Origin: an uncultured Adlercreutzia sp.
GTDB taxonomy: Bacteria; Actinomycetota; Coriobacteriia; Coriobacteriales; Eggerthellaceae
Assembly: GCF_958431955.1 (NCBI RefSeq)
Contig: NZ_CAUASN010000006.1
Location: 1-64,000, forward strand
Direction of reading: 5' to 3'
DNA: 64,000 bases
Shown here: one piece after another, positions 42,822 through 51,040 of the stretch
Numbering within the stretch: the stretch's first letter is position 1
Layout: each line of letters opens with the position of its first letter
Program-made: the position numbers and the translations under genes
The notes under the pieces: generated by a model
The model's input: only the letters and a program-made list of their open reading frames with translations
Database searches by the model: none
Told to the model about the DNA's origin: nothing

Positions 42822-42879
42822 ACTCGCGCATATGCGTAGATCTTGCGGGAGCTCGCTGCAGAAACCGCGCATATGCGCG
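42822..42879. repeat. Two copies of a CGCGCATATGCG palindrome in a convergent gap
   Basis: CGCGCATATGCG at 42825-42836 and CGCGCATATGCGCG at 42866-42879, 41 bp apart, with flanking ACTCG/CGAGT making them also mutually inverted and a shared CTTGC downstream of each. They lie between the 3' ends of the endonuclease-fold and DJ-1 genes, where a transcription stop, a protein site or a small repeat family are all possible. Confidence 0.6.
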
Positions 42880-42931
42880 AGTCTTGCACTTCAAGCCGTG
42901 CATTTTCGCTGATTTTGAAATGGCGTACCAG

Positions 42932-43486
42932 CTACTTCGCCAGCATGTCGGCGGCCACCTCGTCGGCAGCGGCGTCGCCTTCCAACGTGCGCAGCAGCTG
43001 GATGCCGAAGGAAAGCGCCGTACCGGGGCCGGTAGCGGTGATGAGGTTGCCATCCACGAACACGTCGGCGCCGGGCTGGTACACGCCCGCCAGCCAGCCC
43101 TCTTCGCAGCCGGGATAGCATACTGCCGCGCGGCCGTTCAGCAGCCCGGCCTTGGCAAGCACCGTGGGGCCGGCGCAGATGGCGGCCACGTATTCGCCGG
43201 CTTCCATCCGGCGCGTCAGCTCGGCCATCACGCGGGCGTTGCGGCCGAGGTTTTCCACCCCGAGCGAGCCGCCGGGCACCACGGCCATATCGAAACCGGT
43301 CAGATCGAGAGTCGCAAGCGGGGCATCGGCCTGCAGCTTCACCCCATGGGCAGCACGTACCTCGAGGCCATCCTTAATGGAGGCCAGCACCACTTCCACG
43401 CCGCCGCGACGCAGCGCGTCCACGGGCGCCACCACCTCCAACGGCTCGCATCCATCGGCCAGAAACACCACGACGCTTTTGCTCAT
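42932..43486 (-). CDS. DJ-1/PfpI family protein
   Basis: A 184-residue single-domain protein of the DJ-1/PfpI superfamily. The nucleophile Cys lies in AAICAGPTVLAKAG, the conserved Glu in ADGCEPLEVVAPVD, and VPGG precedes the active site. YajL/DJ-1 relatives are linked to oxidative stress, deglycation or thiazole synthesis, and assignments are debated. AAAGGA before ATG 43486. Neighbours (EEP protein, membrane LuxR) give no metabolic clue. Confidence 0.9.
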   Translation of the reverse strand: MSKSVVVFLADGCEPLEVVAPVDALRRGGVEVVLASIKDGLEVRAAHGVKLQADAPLATLDLTGFDMAVVPGGSLGVENLGRNARVMAELTRRMEAGEYVAAICAGPTVLAKAGLLNGRAAVCYPGCEEGWLAGVYQPGADVFVDGNLITATGPGTALSFGIQLLRTLEGDAAADEVAADMLAK

Positions 43487-43690
43487 AGGGACTTCCTTTC
43501 CGCTACTTTCGACATATCGCGCTTATTGTACGCCAAGGACGGGCGCGCCGACGCAGCTGTTGACGCCGGGACGCGAAGGCGTTTGCTTCTCTCGCGGCGT
43601 TTGCTGCGCAAAACAAGCTGTTTCAGAAACACAAACCGCTTCGGCCCGAGGTAGCCGTTACAATAAACGCTTAACAGGGAGAGGAGTGGG

Positions 43691-45343
43691 ATGTTTGACA
43701 GTTCGCGAAACCTGGTGCCCTTGCGGCAGTTGGGGTGGGCGTTTCTGCTCGCCTGGGTGTTCTGCGTGTTCTACACCAATGCCACGGGAGCTGTGAGCGC
43801 GGAGCCGTGGCAAGGGGACATGGCCTTGGGCCCGGCCCTCTACTACGCCGCCTTTCCGCTGGCCACCTCGGTGGCAACCCTCATCGCCATCGTCGTCGCC
43901 GAGCCACGCTTCGGCGCCCCGACCAACTACCGCGCGCTGCGCCTCGCCGCACCGCTTCTCACGGCCGCGAGCACGCCGCTGCTGTTCCTCACCGTTACCG
44001 ATCCTGCGGCGAATGCCGTGCTGTTCGGCATCGGGTCGACGATGACGGGCGTCGGCAGCGCTCTTCTGTGGGTGATGTGGGGCGAATACTATGCGGTCAT
44101 CCCCCGCGATACGTCGGAACTGCTCGCGCCGATCTCGGCAGTGTCGGCGGCGGTGCTCGTGCTGCTCGTCTCGGCCATGGAGGGCTGGGTGTCCATCGCC
44201 GTCGCAACCGCGCTTCCCCTCCTGTCGGGGCTGTGCTTCCATCTCGTCTGGACCGACAACGCGGACAAATCGGAGCGGTGCCTGGCCCAAGCTGCCCGAG
44301 CTGCCGGAAAAACCGGTCCGCGGCACCCTCTGGCGGGCCTCGGCCGTACAGGCTGCGGCATCTTGGCGGTATTCGCCATTGTCAGCATCGCGGGCATGAA
44401 TCGAGCCGATCACGTGGAAGGCCTCGCCTTGCAGGCCATTCTCGTGTTCAGTGCTCTCATGATGGCGATTGTGGCCGTCCTGGCCGTGTCGGGCCCGCGC
44501 CGCATCTCGATGTTCTTCCTCTACCGCTGGATCTGCCCCACGCTGGTCATCGGGTTCGCCGCCGTCATCCTGTTCGGCGACGAAGGGGGCATCGCAGCCG
44601 TGGCCGCCTCGCTCGGCGGCCGCTTCACCTTCTGCCTCATCGCGCAGATCTACTTCGCGAACTACGCCGCCGCCGGACGCGCTACCCCGGCCCAGTCATC
44701 AAGCCTCGGATGGCTGTTCGTGCATGCCGGCGACCTTTTGGGCGTGGTGGTATGGGTCGCCCTGGAGCCGTGGATTTCCGCTGATCCGGCGGCCGTCCTG
44801 TGGGTCAGCACCGTGAGCATTGTCGTCCTCGTCGTCGTCACCATGATGGTCATGGGCGAGACGTCGGCTTTTCTGCGCGTACCCGAGCGCGATGCCGTCG
44901 AAGCCGGCGGCGGTAACGGCAAAGCCTGCGCTGCCGGCGAGACCGACACAGCCTCCAACATATGCGTCGGCCTCGATAGCGAAGCCGGCACTGCCGACAC
45001 CGCTCGCGACGGCAGCTATGCGAGGCCCAGCGACAACGCCCTTCGCCGGGATAGTGCCGATACACTCTTGGAAGCCGCCACCGAACAACCCGCGCCGGAT
45101 CCCGCCAGCGAGTCCGCCACAGAAGCTGACCCCGAGACGCGCATTGCCGCACTTGCCGCGGAGCACCGGCTCACACCCCGCGAGACCGAGGTGTTCGCGC
45201 TGCTTGCCCAGGGCCGCTCCATCCCCTACATCCGCGACGAGCTCATCATCAGCCGCGAGACGGCAGCCACCCACGCCAAGCACATCTACGCGAAGCTCGG
45301 CGTGCACTCCCGCCAAGAGCTCATCGACCTCGTACAGCGCTAG
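43691..45343 (+). CDS. Membrane-bound LuxR-family transcriptional regulator (2)
   Basis: A 550-residue relative of LuxR 1: about 12 membrane helices over residues 12-395, then a long polar Ala/Asp/Glu-rich linker (about 400-475), then the LuxR HTH (LTPRETEVFALLAQGRS, ISRETAATHAKHIYAKLG). The linker is much longer than in LuxR 1. GAGAGGAG precedes ATG 43691. It is convergent with flavoprotein C exactly as LuxR 1 is with flavoprotein A, which suggests paired regulation (inference). Sensory input unknown. Confidence 0.88.
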   Translation: MFDSSRNLVPLRQLGWAFLLAWVFCVFYTNATGAVSAEPWQGDMALGPALYYAAFPLATSVATLIAIVVAEPRFGAPTNYRALRLAAPLLTAASTPLLFLTVTDPAANAVLFGIGSTMTGVGSALLWVMWGEYYAVIPRDTSELLAPISAVSAAVLVLLVSAMEGWVSIAVATALPLLSGLCFHLVWTDNADKSERCLAQAARAAGKTGPRHPLAGLGRTGCGILAVFAIVSIAGMNRADHVEGLALQAILVFSALMMAIVAVLAVSGPRRISMFFLYRWICPTLVIGFAAVILFGDEGGIAAVAASLGGRFTFCLIAQIYFANYAAAGRATPAQSSSLGWLFVHAGDLLGVVVWVALEPWISADPAAVLWVSTVSIVVLVVVTMMVMGETSAFLRVPERDAVEAGGGNGKACAAGETDTASNICVGLDSEAGTADTARDGSYARPSDNALRRDSADTLLEAATEQPAPDPASESATEADPETRIAALAAEHRLTPRETEVFALLAQGRSIPYIRDELIISRETAATHAKHIYAKLGVHSRQELIDLVQR

Positions 45344-45376
45344 GACAAAAGCGGCATTCTTCTCCCAAACACAAAA

Positions 45377-45398
45377 GGGCTCCCCCGAAGGGGAGCCC
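45377..45398 (-). terminator. Terminator between LuxR 2 and flavoprotein C
   Basis: 9-bp stem GGGCTCCCC/GGGGAGCCC (45377-45385 with 45390-45398), CGAA loop, followed on the minus strand by TTTTGTGTTT. It ends the flavoprotein transcript and may also stop the convergent one. Confidence 0.83.
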
Positions 45399-45464
45399 GA
45401 AACGGTCGCCTGCTGAAAGGGAGGGATGGCAGGCTCGGGAAGCGCGTTTCTCCTAACTTGCGGC

Positions 45465-47171
45465 CTACTCCACGCCGAGGGCGTGCTTGGCGGCGATGCG
45501 GCCAAACGTGGCGCAGCGGCCGGCGTTGATGCCCGTGAAGTTGGACGGGTAGTTGTGCGGGTAGAAACCGCCCTGGTCGTTACCGCACACGTACAGACCC
45601 TCGATCACGCTGCCGTCGTTGCGCAGCGGCTGAGAATTCACGTCGGTGATGACGCCGTGGATGGTCACGAGCAGCTCGCCGCCGATACGCGCCGCGTAGA
45701 AGGGCGCCGCCTCCACGTCGGTGAGGCGATAGGCCGGCTTGCCGAAATCGGTATCCTCACCGGCAGCGGCCAGCTCGTTGTAGCGGGCCACGGTGGCCAA
45801 GAACGTCGCCTTCTGGTCGGCGTCGAAGTCCATCATGTCGGCCAGCTCCTCCAGGGTGTCGGCCTTCTTCAGGGTGCCGGCCTCCAGACGGGGCGCCAGC
45901 CAGAACTCGTCGAGGTGCTCCTTGGTGATGGCCTCGCAGTCGTACACGTCGGCGTTGAAGGCGGTGCCGGAGGGCGCCGGGTACAGGCGCGAGCAACCGC
46001 AAGTGTCGAACTGGGCGATGTCGTCCCAGTAGTTGCCGTCCCACACGATCCAGCTGTAGTGCTTCGGCTGGTTCGCGCCGGCGGCATAGCTCATGGGATA
46101 GCACTGGTCCTCGTTCATGAAGCGCTCGCCGTTCACGTTCACGTGCAGGAAGGGCTGGCTGCCGGGCAGGAAGATGTCGCCGCCCATGCGGTCCTCGGAG
46201 AACTCGAAACCGTCGGGCAGAATGGCGCGGTTCCACACCATGCACGCGCCGCCGGCCTCCAGCTCGGCGCCGGCCCACAGGGCCATGCGGATGCCGTCGC
46301 CGGTCTCGGTCACGGAATCGCGCAGGGCGCACCAGGTGGAATTGCCCGGGCACAGGTCGTTCAGCATCTCGATGTTGGCGCCGTAGCCGCCCGTGCACAC
46401 GATGACGCCCTTGGAGGCGTTCACCTGGATGAAGCCGTCCTTGCCCTCGGCCACCACGCCGGTCACGCGGCCGGACTCGTCCAGAATGAGCTGCTGAGCC
46501 GGCGTCTCGAAACGGATCTCGCCGCCGAGCTCCTGGAACACCTCGGCCATGACCTCCACGTGGGCGTAGGAGTTGTAGTTCGGGCCGTCGGGATTGTACT
46601 CGCCGATGCAGGGGTTGTAGCACATGGCCGGATAATAGGCGTGCGGGTCGTCGGGGCAGTGCCATTCGAAGGGGAAGAGCATGCCCTTGGGGCCCAGGGT
46701 GTCGGCCATCCACTCGATCATCTCGCCGGACTTCTCGGCCCAGGTCTTGTACATGAGCATGTTCGCATCGCCAGACTGGGTCATGTTGGCGTGGTTCAGA
46801 AGCTCGGGCACGTCCACGATGTGATCGGGAGCCAGCTTGGAGTTCAGGGCGCCCACGGCCTCGCGGGCCATGGCTACGGTACCCTCCTTCTGCAGCACGA
46901 CCACCTTTGCGCCGTTCTGGGCCGCCGTCGTCGCAGCCGGCATACCCGCGTTGCCACCGCCCACGACGACGATGTCGGCGTCGATGGTCTCCACGAACTC
47001 GGTGGGCATCTCGGGCTGGTCGCGCCAAGACGGGGCGCTTCCCGTGTCGGCGGTCTTCGTGCCGCCCTCGGTCGCCGTCGTGGGTGCGCAGCCCGCAAGC
47101 CCCATGGCGGCCAGGGCGCTCGCGGCAGCGGCGCCGGTCAGAAACCCGCGGCGAGAGAGATTGGTTTCCAT
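45465..47171 (-). CDS. Tat-exported FAD-binding oxidoreductase C
   Basis: A 568-residue exported flavoprotein. RRGFLTG at residues 7-13 starts the Tat signal, which ends LAGC (Cys28, possible lipobox). FAD motif GGGNAG is at 71-76, later FAD blocks are CTGGYGANIEM and GLYVCGNDQGGFYPHNYPS. A Cys-containing stretch WHCPDDPHAYYPAMCYNPC is unusual. Like A and B it lacks HHxMGG and RIGGNA, so its acceptor is probably not fumarate. AGGAGG 7 nt before ATG 47171. Convergent with LuxR 2; upstream DNA has repeated TACCCGA boxes. Confidence 0.88.
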   Translation of the reverse strand: METNLSRRGFLTGAAAASALAAMGLAGCAPTTATEGGTKTADTGSAPSWRDQPEMPTEFVETIDADIVVVGGGNAGMPAATTAAQNGAKVVVLQKEGTVAMAREAVGALNSKLAPDHIVDVPELLNHANMTQSGDANMLMYKTWAEKSGEMIEWMADTLGPKGMLFPFEWHCPDDPHAYYPAMCYNPCIGEYNPDGPNYNSYAHVEVMAEVFQELGGEIRFETPAQQLILDESGRVTGVVAEGKDGFIQVNASKGVIVCTGGYGANIEMLNDLCPGNSTWCALRDSVTETGDGIRMALWAGAELEAGGACMVWNRAILPDGFEFSEDRMGGDIFLPGSQPFLHVNVNGERFMNEDQCYPMSYAAGANQPKHYSWIVWDGNYWDDIAQFDTCGCSRLYPAPSGTAFNADVYDCEAITKEHLDEFWLAPRLEAGTLKKADTLEELADMMDFDADQKATFLATVARYNELAAAGEDTDFGKPAYRLTDVEAAPFYAARIGGELLVTIHGVITDVNSQPLRNDGSVIEGLYVCGNDQGGFYPHNYPSNFTGINAGRCATFGRIAAKHALGVE

Positions 47172-47235
47172 AGCAGATCCTCCTTGGTATCGGTTCCGTC
47201 CGGCCCTCCCTTATCGAACCGAACGAAACGCAGCC

Positions 47236-47319
47236 TACCCGAGGAACCGCCCCAAGGTCATCGCCCGCATTCGGGTATTTACCCTCATACGAACTGGGAA
47301 AACGCGAAATATACCCGAG
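47236..47319 (-). promoter_or_regulatory. TACCCGA box cluster upstream of flavoprotein C
   Basis: TACCCGAG occurs at 47236-47243 and 47312-47319, and its inverse TTCGGGTA at 47270-47277, where GGGTATTTACCC (47273-47284) forms a dyad. Three copies in 84 nt of the 351-nt gap upstream of flavoprotein C make an operator array likely; LuxR 2 is the nearest candidate. The rest of the gap shows a possible TAAACT -10 before the DUF4160 gene and nothing else. Confidence 0.55.
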
Positions 47320-47522
47320 AATGGGTGAGATGGATTGCCGGAGCGGTCGAGCCAATTTCGCCGTACTGCACAGAGCTTGCAAATGCCCGACGGAACAAGT
47401 CGCAGCGCTTCGCCTCAACCATCCGGCAACATATGAGACTGGAGCACGGCAAAAGGCCCCGTCGAATAGTCATATCGGCACACGTGCTGTAAACTAACAT
47501 AAATCTCGAAAGGAGCCGCATT

Positions 47523-47789
47523 ATGCCAGAGCTCAGCCGATTCAAGGGCATCGTCATAAAGATGTACTACGACGATGTATCTCAGCACTACAAACCTCAT
47601 GTGCATGTATTTTACGGAGACGAAGAGGCAGTAGTTGGCCTCGATGGAGAAGTGCTGTCGGGCAAGCTGCCATTGCGCCAGTACCGAATGGTGAGCGGCT
47701 GGCTCGCCCTGCATGAGGCGGAGGCTTATCGCGCATGGAACCTCGCCGTCGCGAAGAAGCCCTTCGAGAAGATCGAGCCGCTCGCATAA
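47523..47789 (+). CDS. DUF4160 domain protein
   Basis: An 88-residue canonical DUF4160 protein: FKGIVIKMYYDDVSQHYKPHVHVFYGDEEA (split over residues 8-37, with the His-x-His), LDGEVLSGKLPLRQYRMV and the ending KKPFEKIEPLA. AAGGAG 7 nt before ATG 47523. Its stop is 15 nt before a DUF2442 gene, the common pairing; a toxin-antitoxin role is suspected in the literature on such pairs but not shown by sequence. It is not closely similar to the DUF4160-like protein at 35.8 kb. Confidence 0.88.
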   Translation: MPELSRFKGIVIKMYYDDVSQHYKPHVHVFYGDEEAVVGLDGEVLSGKLPLRQYRMVSGWLALHEAEAYRAWNLAVAKKPFEKIEPLA

Positions 47790-47804
47790 CACAGGAGGAG
47801 CGAA

Positions 47805-48104
47805 ATGTTTATATCGCAGGGATACATGTGCGCCAGTCAACCAGACGAGAACTTGAAGATTGTCAGCGCCCGGTACGTTGGTAACCTATGCATGCTCGTA
47901 ACGTTCAGCACCGGAGAGACCAGACTGCTCGACGCCACTGAGTTACTGGACTTCGAGGCGTTTGCGCCCTTAGGAAATGCCGAGGTCTTTTCCGCGTTCT
48001 CGATTGAGCATGGTGTTCTCACCTGGAGCAACGGCGAGATCGACATCGCCCCCGAAGGACTTTACAGCAGGACTTACGAGTACCCAACGGAGCAAGTCGC
48101 TTAA
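47805..48104 (+). CDS. DUF2442 domain protein
   Basis: A 99-residue protein matching DUF2442 in form: KIVSARYVGNLCMLVTFSTGETRLLDATELL, split around residues 19-49, and WSNGEIDIAPEGLYSRTY, the conserved W-x-x-G-x-D-x-x-P-E-x-LY. AGGAGGAGCGAA precedes ATG 47805. Encoded with DUF4160 as a two-gene unit. Function not known. Confidence 0.87.
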   Translation: MFISQGYMCASQPDENLKIVSARYVGNLCMLVTFSTGETRLLDATELLDFEAFAPLGNAEVFSAFSIEHGVLTWSNGEIDIAPEGLYSRTYEYPTEQVA

Positions 48105-48181
48105 ACCCCGATCAGCGCCGATCACCCTCCCCCAAATGAGCGGACCCTACATAAGACCGGCAAGCGCCAGAGCAGAAACCG

Positions 48182-49513
48182 CTACCAATCTTGCGCAAAA
48201 TCAAAGGTTGCTGGCGTTGTCTTATCGAGGCGCAGCTCGCGCAGGATAACCTCGCCGTTGCGCGACTCGCAAACAGCGTAGCTGATGGCAAGCTCGATAT
48301 CGGGAAGCTCGCCTTGCAGCAGGGAGATAGCCTCAAGGGGAAATTCCGTGAAGTCAAGCTCATCGGCATCGTCGAAGTCGACTCTCTCGCGCGACAAAAC
48401 CTCCCGGACAGGGACACGATCGTCTCCGAAGGTCTTGGCGGACTTCAGGAAGTAATCGCGCGCGGACAACGACCTCAGCGGGAAAAGGGCGGCAGAGCGC
48501 GCGTTCTGCCGGTATATCTGACCGGTATGCTTGTTCTCCAGAGAACAGTAGTGAACCCCCAGGGACAGGTTCTGCCCCAGCGCGAATTCAAGCAGTTCGG
48601 CGCATGCCCGCTCGCTGCCGTCTACCGGCAGACCTCCGGCATAGGAATAGTCGTAGAGCACGCGATAGGGATCAGGCTTCAGCTCATAGCCCCGTCGGGA
48701 GAATTCGTCACCATTGAAGAAGGGGAATCCGAGTTCAAGCAGGTTGATCCCCTTAACCCGCAGATCGTCGAGCCGAACGAGAAGATCCCTCATCAGTTCG
48801 CTCTCGTCGGGCATGACTGGCATCTCCACGAGCACGTCGGGAATGACGTCCACGGCAGAGCCGATAACCTCAAGCGCCTTCTCGACATCGGTCATGCCCT
48901 GATCGGTCTTCACGCTGAAGCGGATCTCATCGAGCCCCGCACAGGCCAAGCGATGCAGCACCTCATCGGTCGCGCCGAATCCGCTCGTGTAAAGACGCAC
49001 ATGCACTCCGGGAAACAACTCCTTCGCACGATGCACGAAGGCAACGGACTCCTCGGGAAACAGCAGAGGCTCGCCGCCCGTAAGGGCCACATGGGTGAAC
49101 GCCGCGCCCTGTTCGGCACGCATCTCGAGTTGGTGGCACACGTCGCGCGCTGCTGGCCGGCGATCGTCAAAATCGGCCTGATTGGGATTGAAGCAGAAAA
49201 AGCAGCGATGGGGGCACTGCAATGTGAGTACGAACGTCTCTGTCCCCATCCCGAGTCGGCAGGCATCGCATGCAGAAGAGCGCCATGTCGCGAAGGCGCT
49301 CTTACCGTCGTTGCACACATGGACGGATGGGACATTCGAAAAATCGCCGGCCCGTATCCCGACATCTCCCGGAACCTTCTTGGCAAAGGCGACGCCAAAG
49401 CACTCCGCTCGCGCGCAGAACGCGTTCTCGATGGCTATATAGCGGGAGGCGTAATCGTGCAACGAACGATTCCCCACAAGATGAAGGCTCTCCTCTGAGA
49501 TTTTCTCGACCAC
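48182..49513 (-). CDS. Radical SAM protein of unknown substrate
   Basis: A protein of about 443 residues with the radical SAM cluster motif CPHRCFFC (CX3CX2C), followed by ALTGGEPLLFPEE (GGEP SAM motif) and LYTSGFGATDEVLHRLACAG. A preceding CDACRLG pair might bind another cluster. The C-terminal 150 residues lack a SPASM-like cysteine set. GTG 49513 is preferred because a G-rich ribosome site precedes it and upstream text is low-complexity. It lies downstream of dmsA-dmsB-torD locus 1 beyond a terminator; no precursor peptide gene was found next to it. Substrate unknown. Confidence 0.82.
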   Translation of the reverse strand: MVEKISEESLHLVGNRSLHDYASRYIAIENAFCARAECFGVAFAKKVPGDVGIRAGDFSNVPSVHVCNDGKSAFATWRSSACDACRLGMGTETFVLTLQCPHRCFFCFNPNQADFDDRRPAARDVCHQLEMRAEQGAAFTHVALTGGEPLLFPEESVAFVHRAKELFPGVHVRLYTSGFGATDEVLHRLACAGLDEIRFSVKTDQGMTDVEKALEVIGSAVDVIPDVLVEMPVMPDESELMRDLLVRLDDLRVKGINLLELGFPFFNGDEFSRRGYELKPDPYRVLYDYSYAGGLPVDGSERACAELLEFALGQNLSLGVHYCSLENKHTGQIYRQNARSAALFPLRSLSARDYFLKSAKTFGDDRVPVREVLSRERVDFDDADELDFTEFPLEAISLLQGELPDIELAISYAVCESRNGEVILRELRLDKTTPATFDFAQDW

Positions 49514-49548
49514 GAAGCCCCCCCCTTCCGCCTCCCATTTTACAACAA

Positions 49549-49581
49549 GCCTGCCAGACCGGGAGGAGCGGCCTGGCAGGC
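49549..49581 (-). terminator. Hairpin terminator after torD 1
   Basis: 9-bp stem GCCTGCCAG/CTGGCAGGC (49549-49557 with 49573-49581), 15-nt loop, followed on the minus strand by TTGTTGTAAAATG, a weak U-tract. It separates locus 1 from the radical SAM gene. Confidence 0.6.
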
Positions 49582-49595
49582 GCAACACGAAAGAG

Positions 49596-50462
49596 CTATC
49601 GGGGGCTAGCTATGAGCTCATTGTCCTCCAAGCCGCGAAGTCGCAGACCATGCAGCTTCGCGGTCGCATCGTCAAGCGCTGCGGCCTTGACTGTGACGGC
49701 ATCGTCGGCAACCTCGGATAAGCGCCTTGGGCCGACCTCGTCAAGCCAGGCCAGCGTCTCGCCCAGGAAAACGCCATCGAGCTGCACGAGCGAGCGCAGC
49801 GCATGGATGACCTGTGGATAAAGCACCGCCTTGGTCACATGCAGAGACTGAGCCGCATATTCCGGAAGCCACGTTGCCATGTGCTCTTGGGAGAAACGGT
49901 ACATAGCCGCAACGAGGTCGTGACCCTGATCGAAATCGCCAGCGCGAAGGGCAGCCTCGGCTCGTTCCGAGAGATCTGCCATGAAAGCGGCCATGATGGA
50001 CACATGATCATCGGGAATATGTTTGAGCCGTCGCACCTGGAGACCGTAACCGGCATAAGCAGCGCGCACGGCCAGCGTGCTCGGCTGGAACACCATAGTC
50101 TCGCGGGTGAGGTAAGGGCCCTCCCATGGGTAGGCGGGCGGCTCGGCGGGGCCCTCGAAAAAGCGCGCGAACTCCTCCCGCGCCTCTTCCACGAAAGCGG
50201 CGTCTTCCGCCTTATCGCCGACTCCGCCGGCAAATGCCGCGAAGCTGGCCAGCGTGTCGTCCTCTCTCGCCAGCTCCCCTACGGCTTGCGCCGTCGCCTC
50301 ACTGCCGATGGCGGCCAAAAGCTCGGTCGTCGGCTCGCCACCGAGAACTTTGTGAAACAGCGTGTACAAGTAAGCCCGAGCAGCAGCAAGCTCGTAGCAC
50401 GCCTCGGCATCGGCCCTCAGGGCTTCCTCGCCGCATGCTTCGACCGCCATCGTCTCTCCCAT
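49596..50462 (-). CDS. torD: TorD/DmsD-family molybdoenzyme chaperone (1)
   Basis: A 288-residue all-helical chaperone that binds the Tat leader and helps cofactor insertion in a DMSO-reductase-type enzyme. Family features: ARAYLYTLFHKVLGGEP near the N-terminus, FARFFEGP, YPWEGPYLTRE and LKHIPDDHVSIMAAFMADL, the E-P-D-H block. Its ATG overlaps the dmsB stop as TAATG, so it is cotranslated with dmsA-dmsB. It is distantly similar to the TorD at 57.5 kb, consistent with each chaperone serving its own enzyme. Confidence 0.9.
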   Translation of the reverse strand: MGETMAVEACGEEALRADAEACYELAAARAYLYTLFHKVLGGEPTTELLAAIGSEATAQAVGELAREDDTLASFAAFAGGVGDKAEDAAFVEEAREEFARFFEGPAEPPAYPWEGPYLTRETMVFQPSTLAVRAAYAGYGLQVRRLKHIPDDHVSIMAAFMADLSERAEAALRAGDFDQGHDLVAAMYRFSQEHMATWLPEYAAQSLHVTKAVLYPQVIHALRSLVQLDGVFLGETLAWLDEVGPRRLSEVADDAVTVKAAALDDATAKLHGLRLRGLEDNELIASPR

Positions 50463-51037
50463 TACAGCACGACCTCCTTAAAGGACGTCTCGGAGGCAGA
50501 CTCCTTGGCCTTGATGCGGATGTTCGGGTTCGTCTCCGCTGTGCCCAGCGCTGGCAATTCGCTCACCAGATCGGCACCGTATTTCGCAACCAGATCGTCC
50601 ACTTCGCCGAAATCCAGGGCGCGCATCATGCAGGCATCGACGCACACCGGATTCAGGCCCCCGTCACGCAGCGCCTTGCAGCTGTCGCACTTCACAATGA
50701 GATTCTGGTCCTCAACATACTGTGGAGCTCCGTAAGGACACGAGTTTACGCAGGTACGACAGCCAATACAGACCTCATCGTCGTGCAACACCACACCGCT
50801 CTCATCCTGGTACATGGCGCCGGTGGGGCAGTTGGCCACACAGGCCGGACTGTCGCAGTGGTTGCAGCCCACCGAAAGATGGTAGAGGCGCGCATTCGGA
50901 AACGTGCCGCTCTCGAAAGTGGTCACACGGCGCGGGATGGGGCCGGCCGCTTCCAAGCCCTGGCGATCTTTGCAGGCGATCTGGCACACGCGACAGCCGG
51001 TGCACCGGCTCTGATCGAAATAGAATCCCAAGCTCAT
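50462..51037 (-). CDS. dmsB: DmsB-like four-cluster ferredoxin subunit (1)
   Basis: A 191-residue electron-transfer subunit with four 4Fe-4S clusters. Cys motifs in order: CTGCRVCQIACKD, CNHCDSPACVANCPTGA, CIGCRTCVNSCPYGAPQ and CDSCKAL with a following CVDACMMRAL. It passes electrons from a quinol-oxidising membrane subunit to the catalytic subunit encoded just upstream (stop to start spacing 3 nt). No Tat signal, so it is presumably exported by hitchhiking with DmsA. Confidence 0.93.
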   Translation of the reverse strand: MSLGFYFDQSRCTGCRVCQIACKDRQGLEAAGPIPRRVTTFESGTFPNARLYHLSVGCNHCDSPACVANCPTGAMYQDESGVVLHDDEVCIGCRTCVNSCPYGAPQYVEDQNLIVKCDSCKALRDGGLNPVCVDACMMRALDFGEVDDLVAKYGADLVSELPALGTAETNPNIRIKAKESASETSFKEVVL

Positions 51038-51040
51038 GGC

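Noticed and set aside
43691..45343. Luciferase-linked or quorum-sensing LuxR
   Set aside because: No autoinducer-binding domain; the N-terminal part is a polytopic membrane domain.
45426..47492. 688-codon plus-strand frame opposite flavoprotein C
   Set aside because: Shadow of the Tat flavoprotein, which has motifs and a ribosome site.
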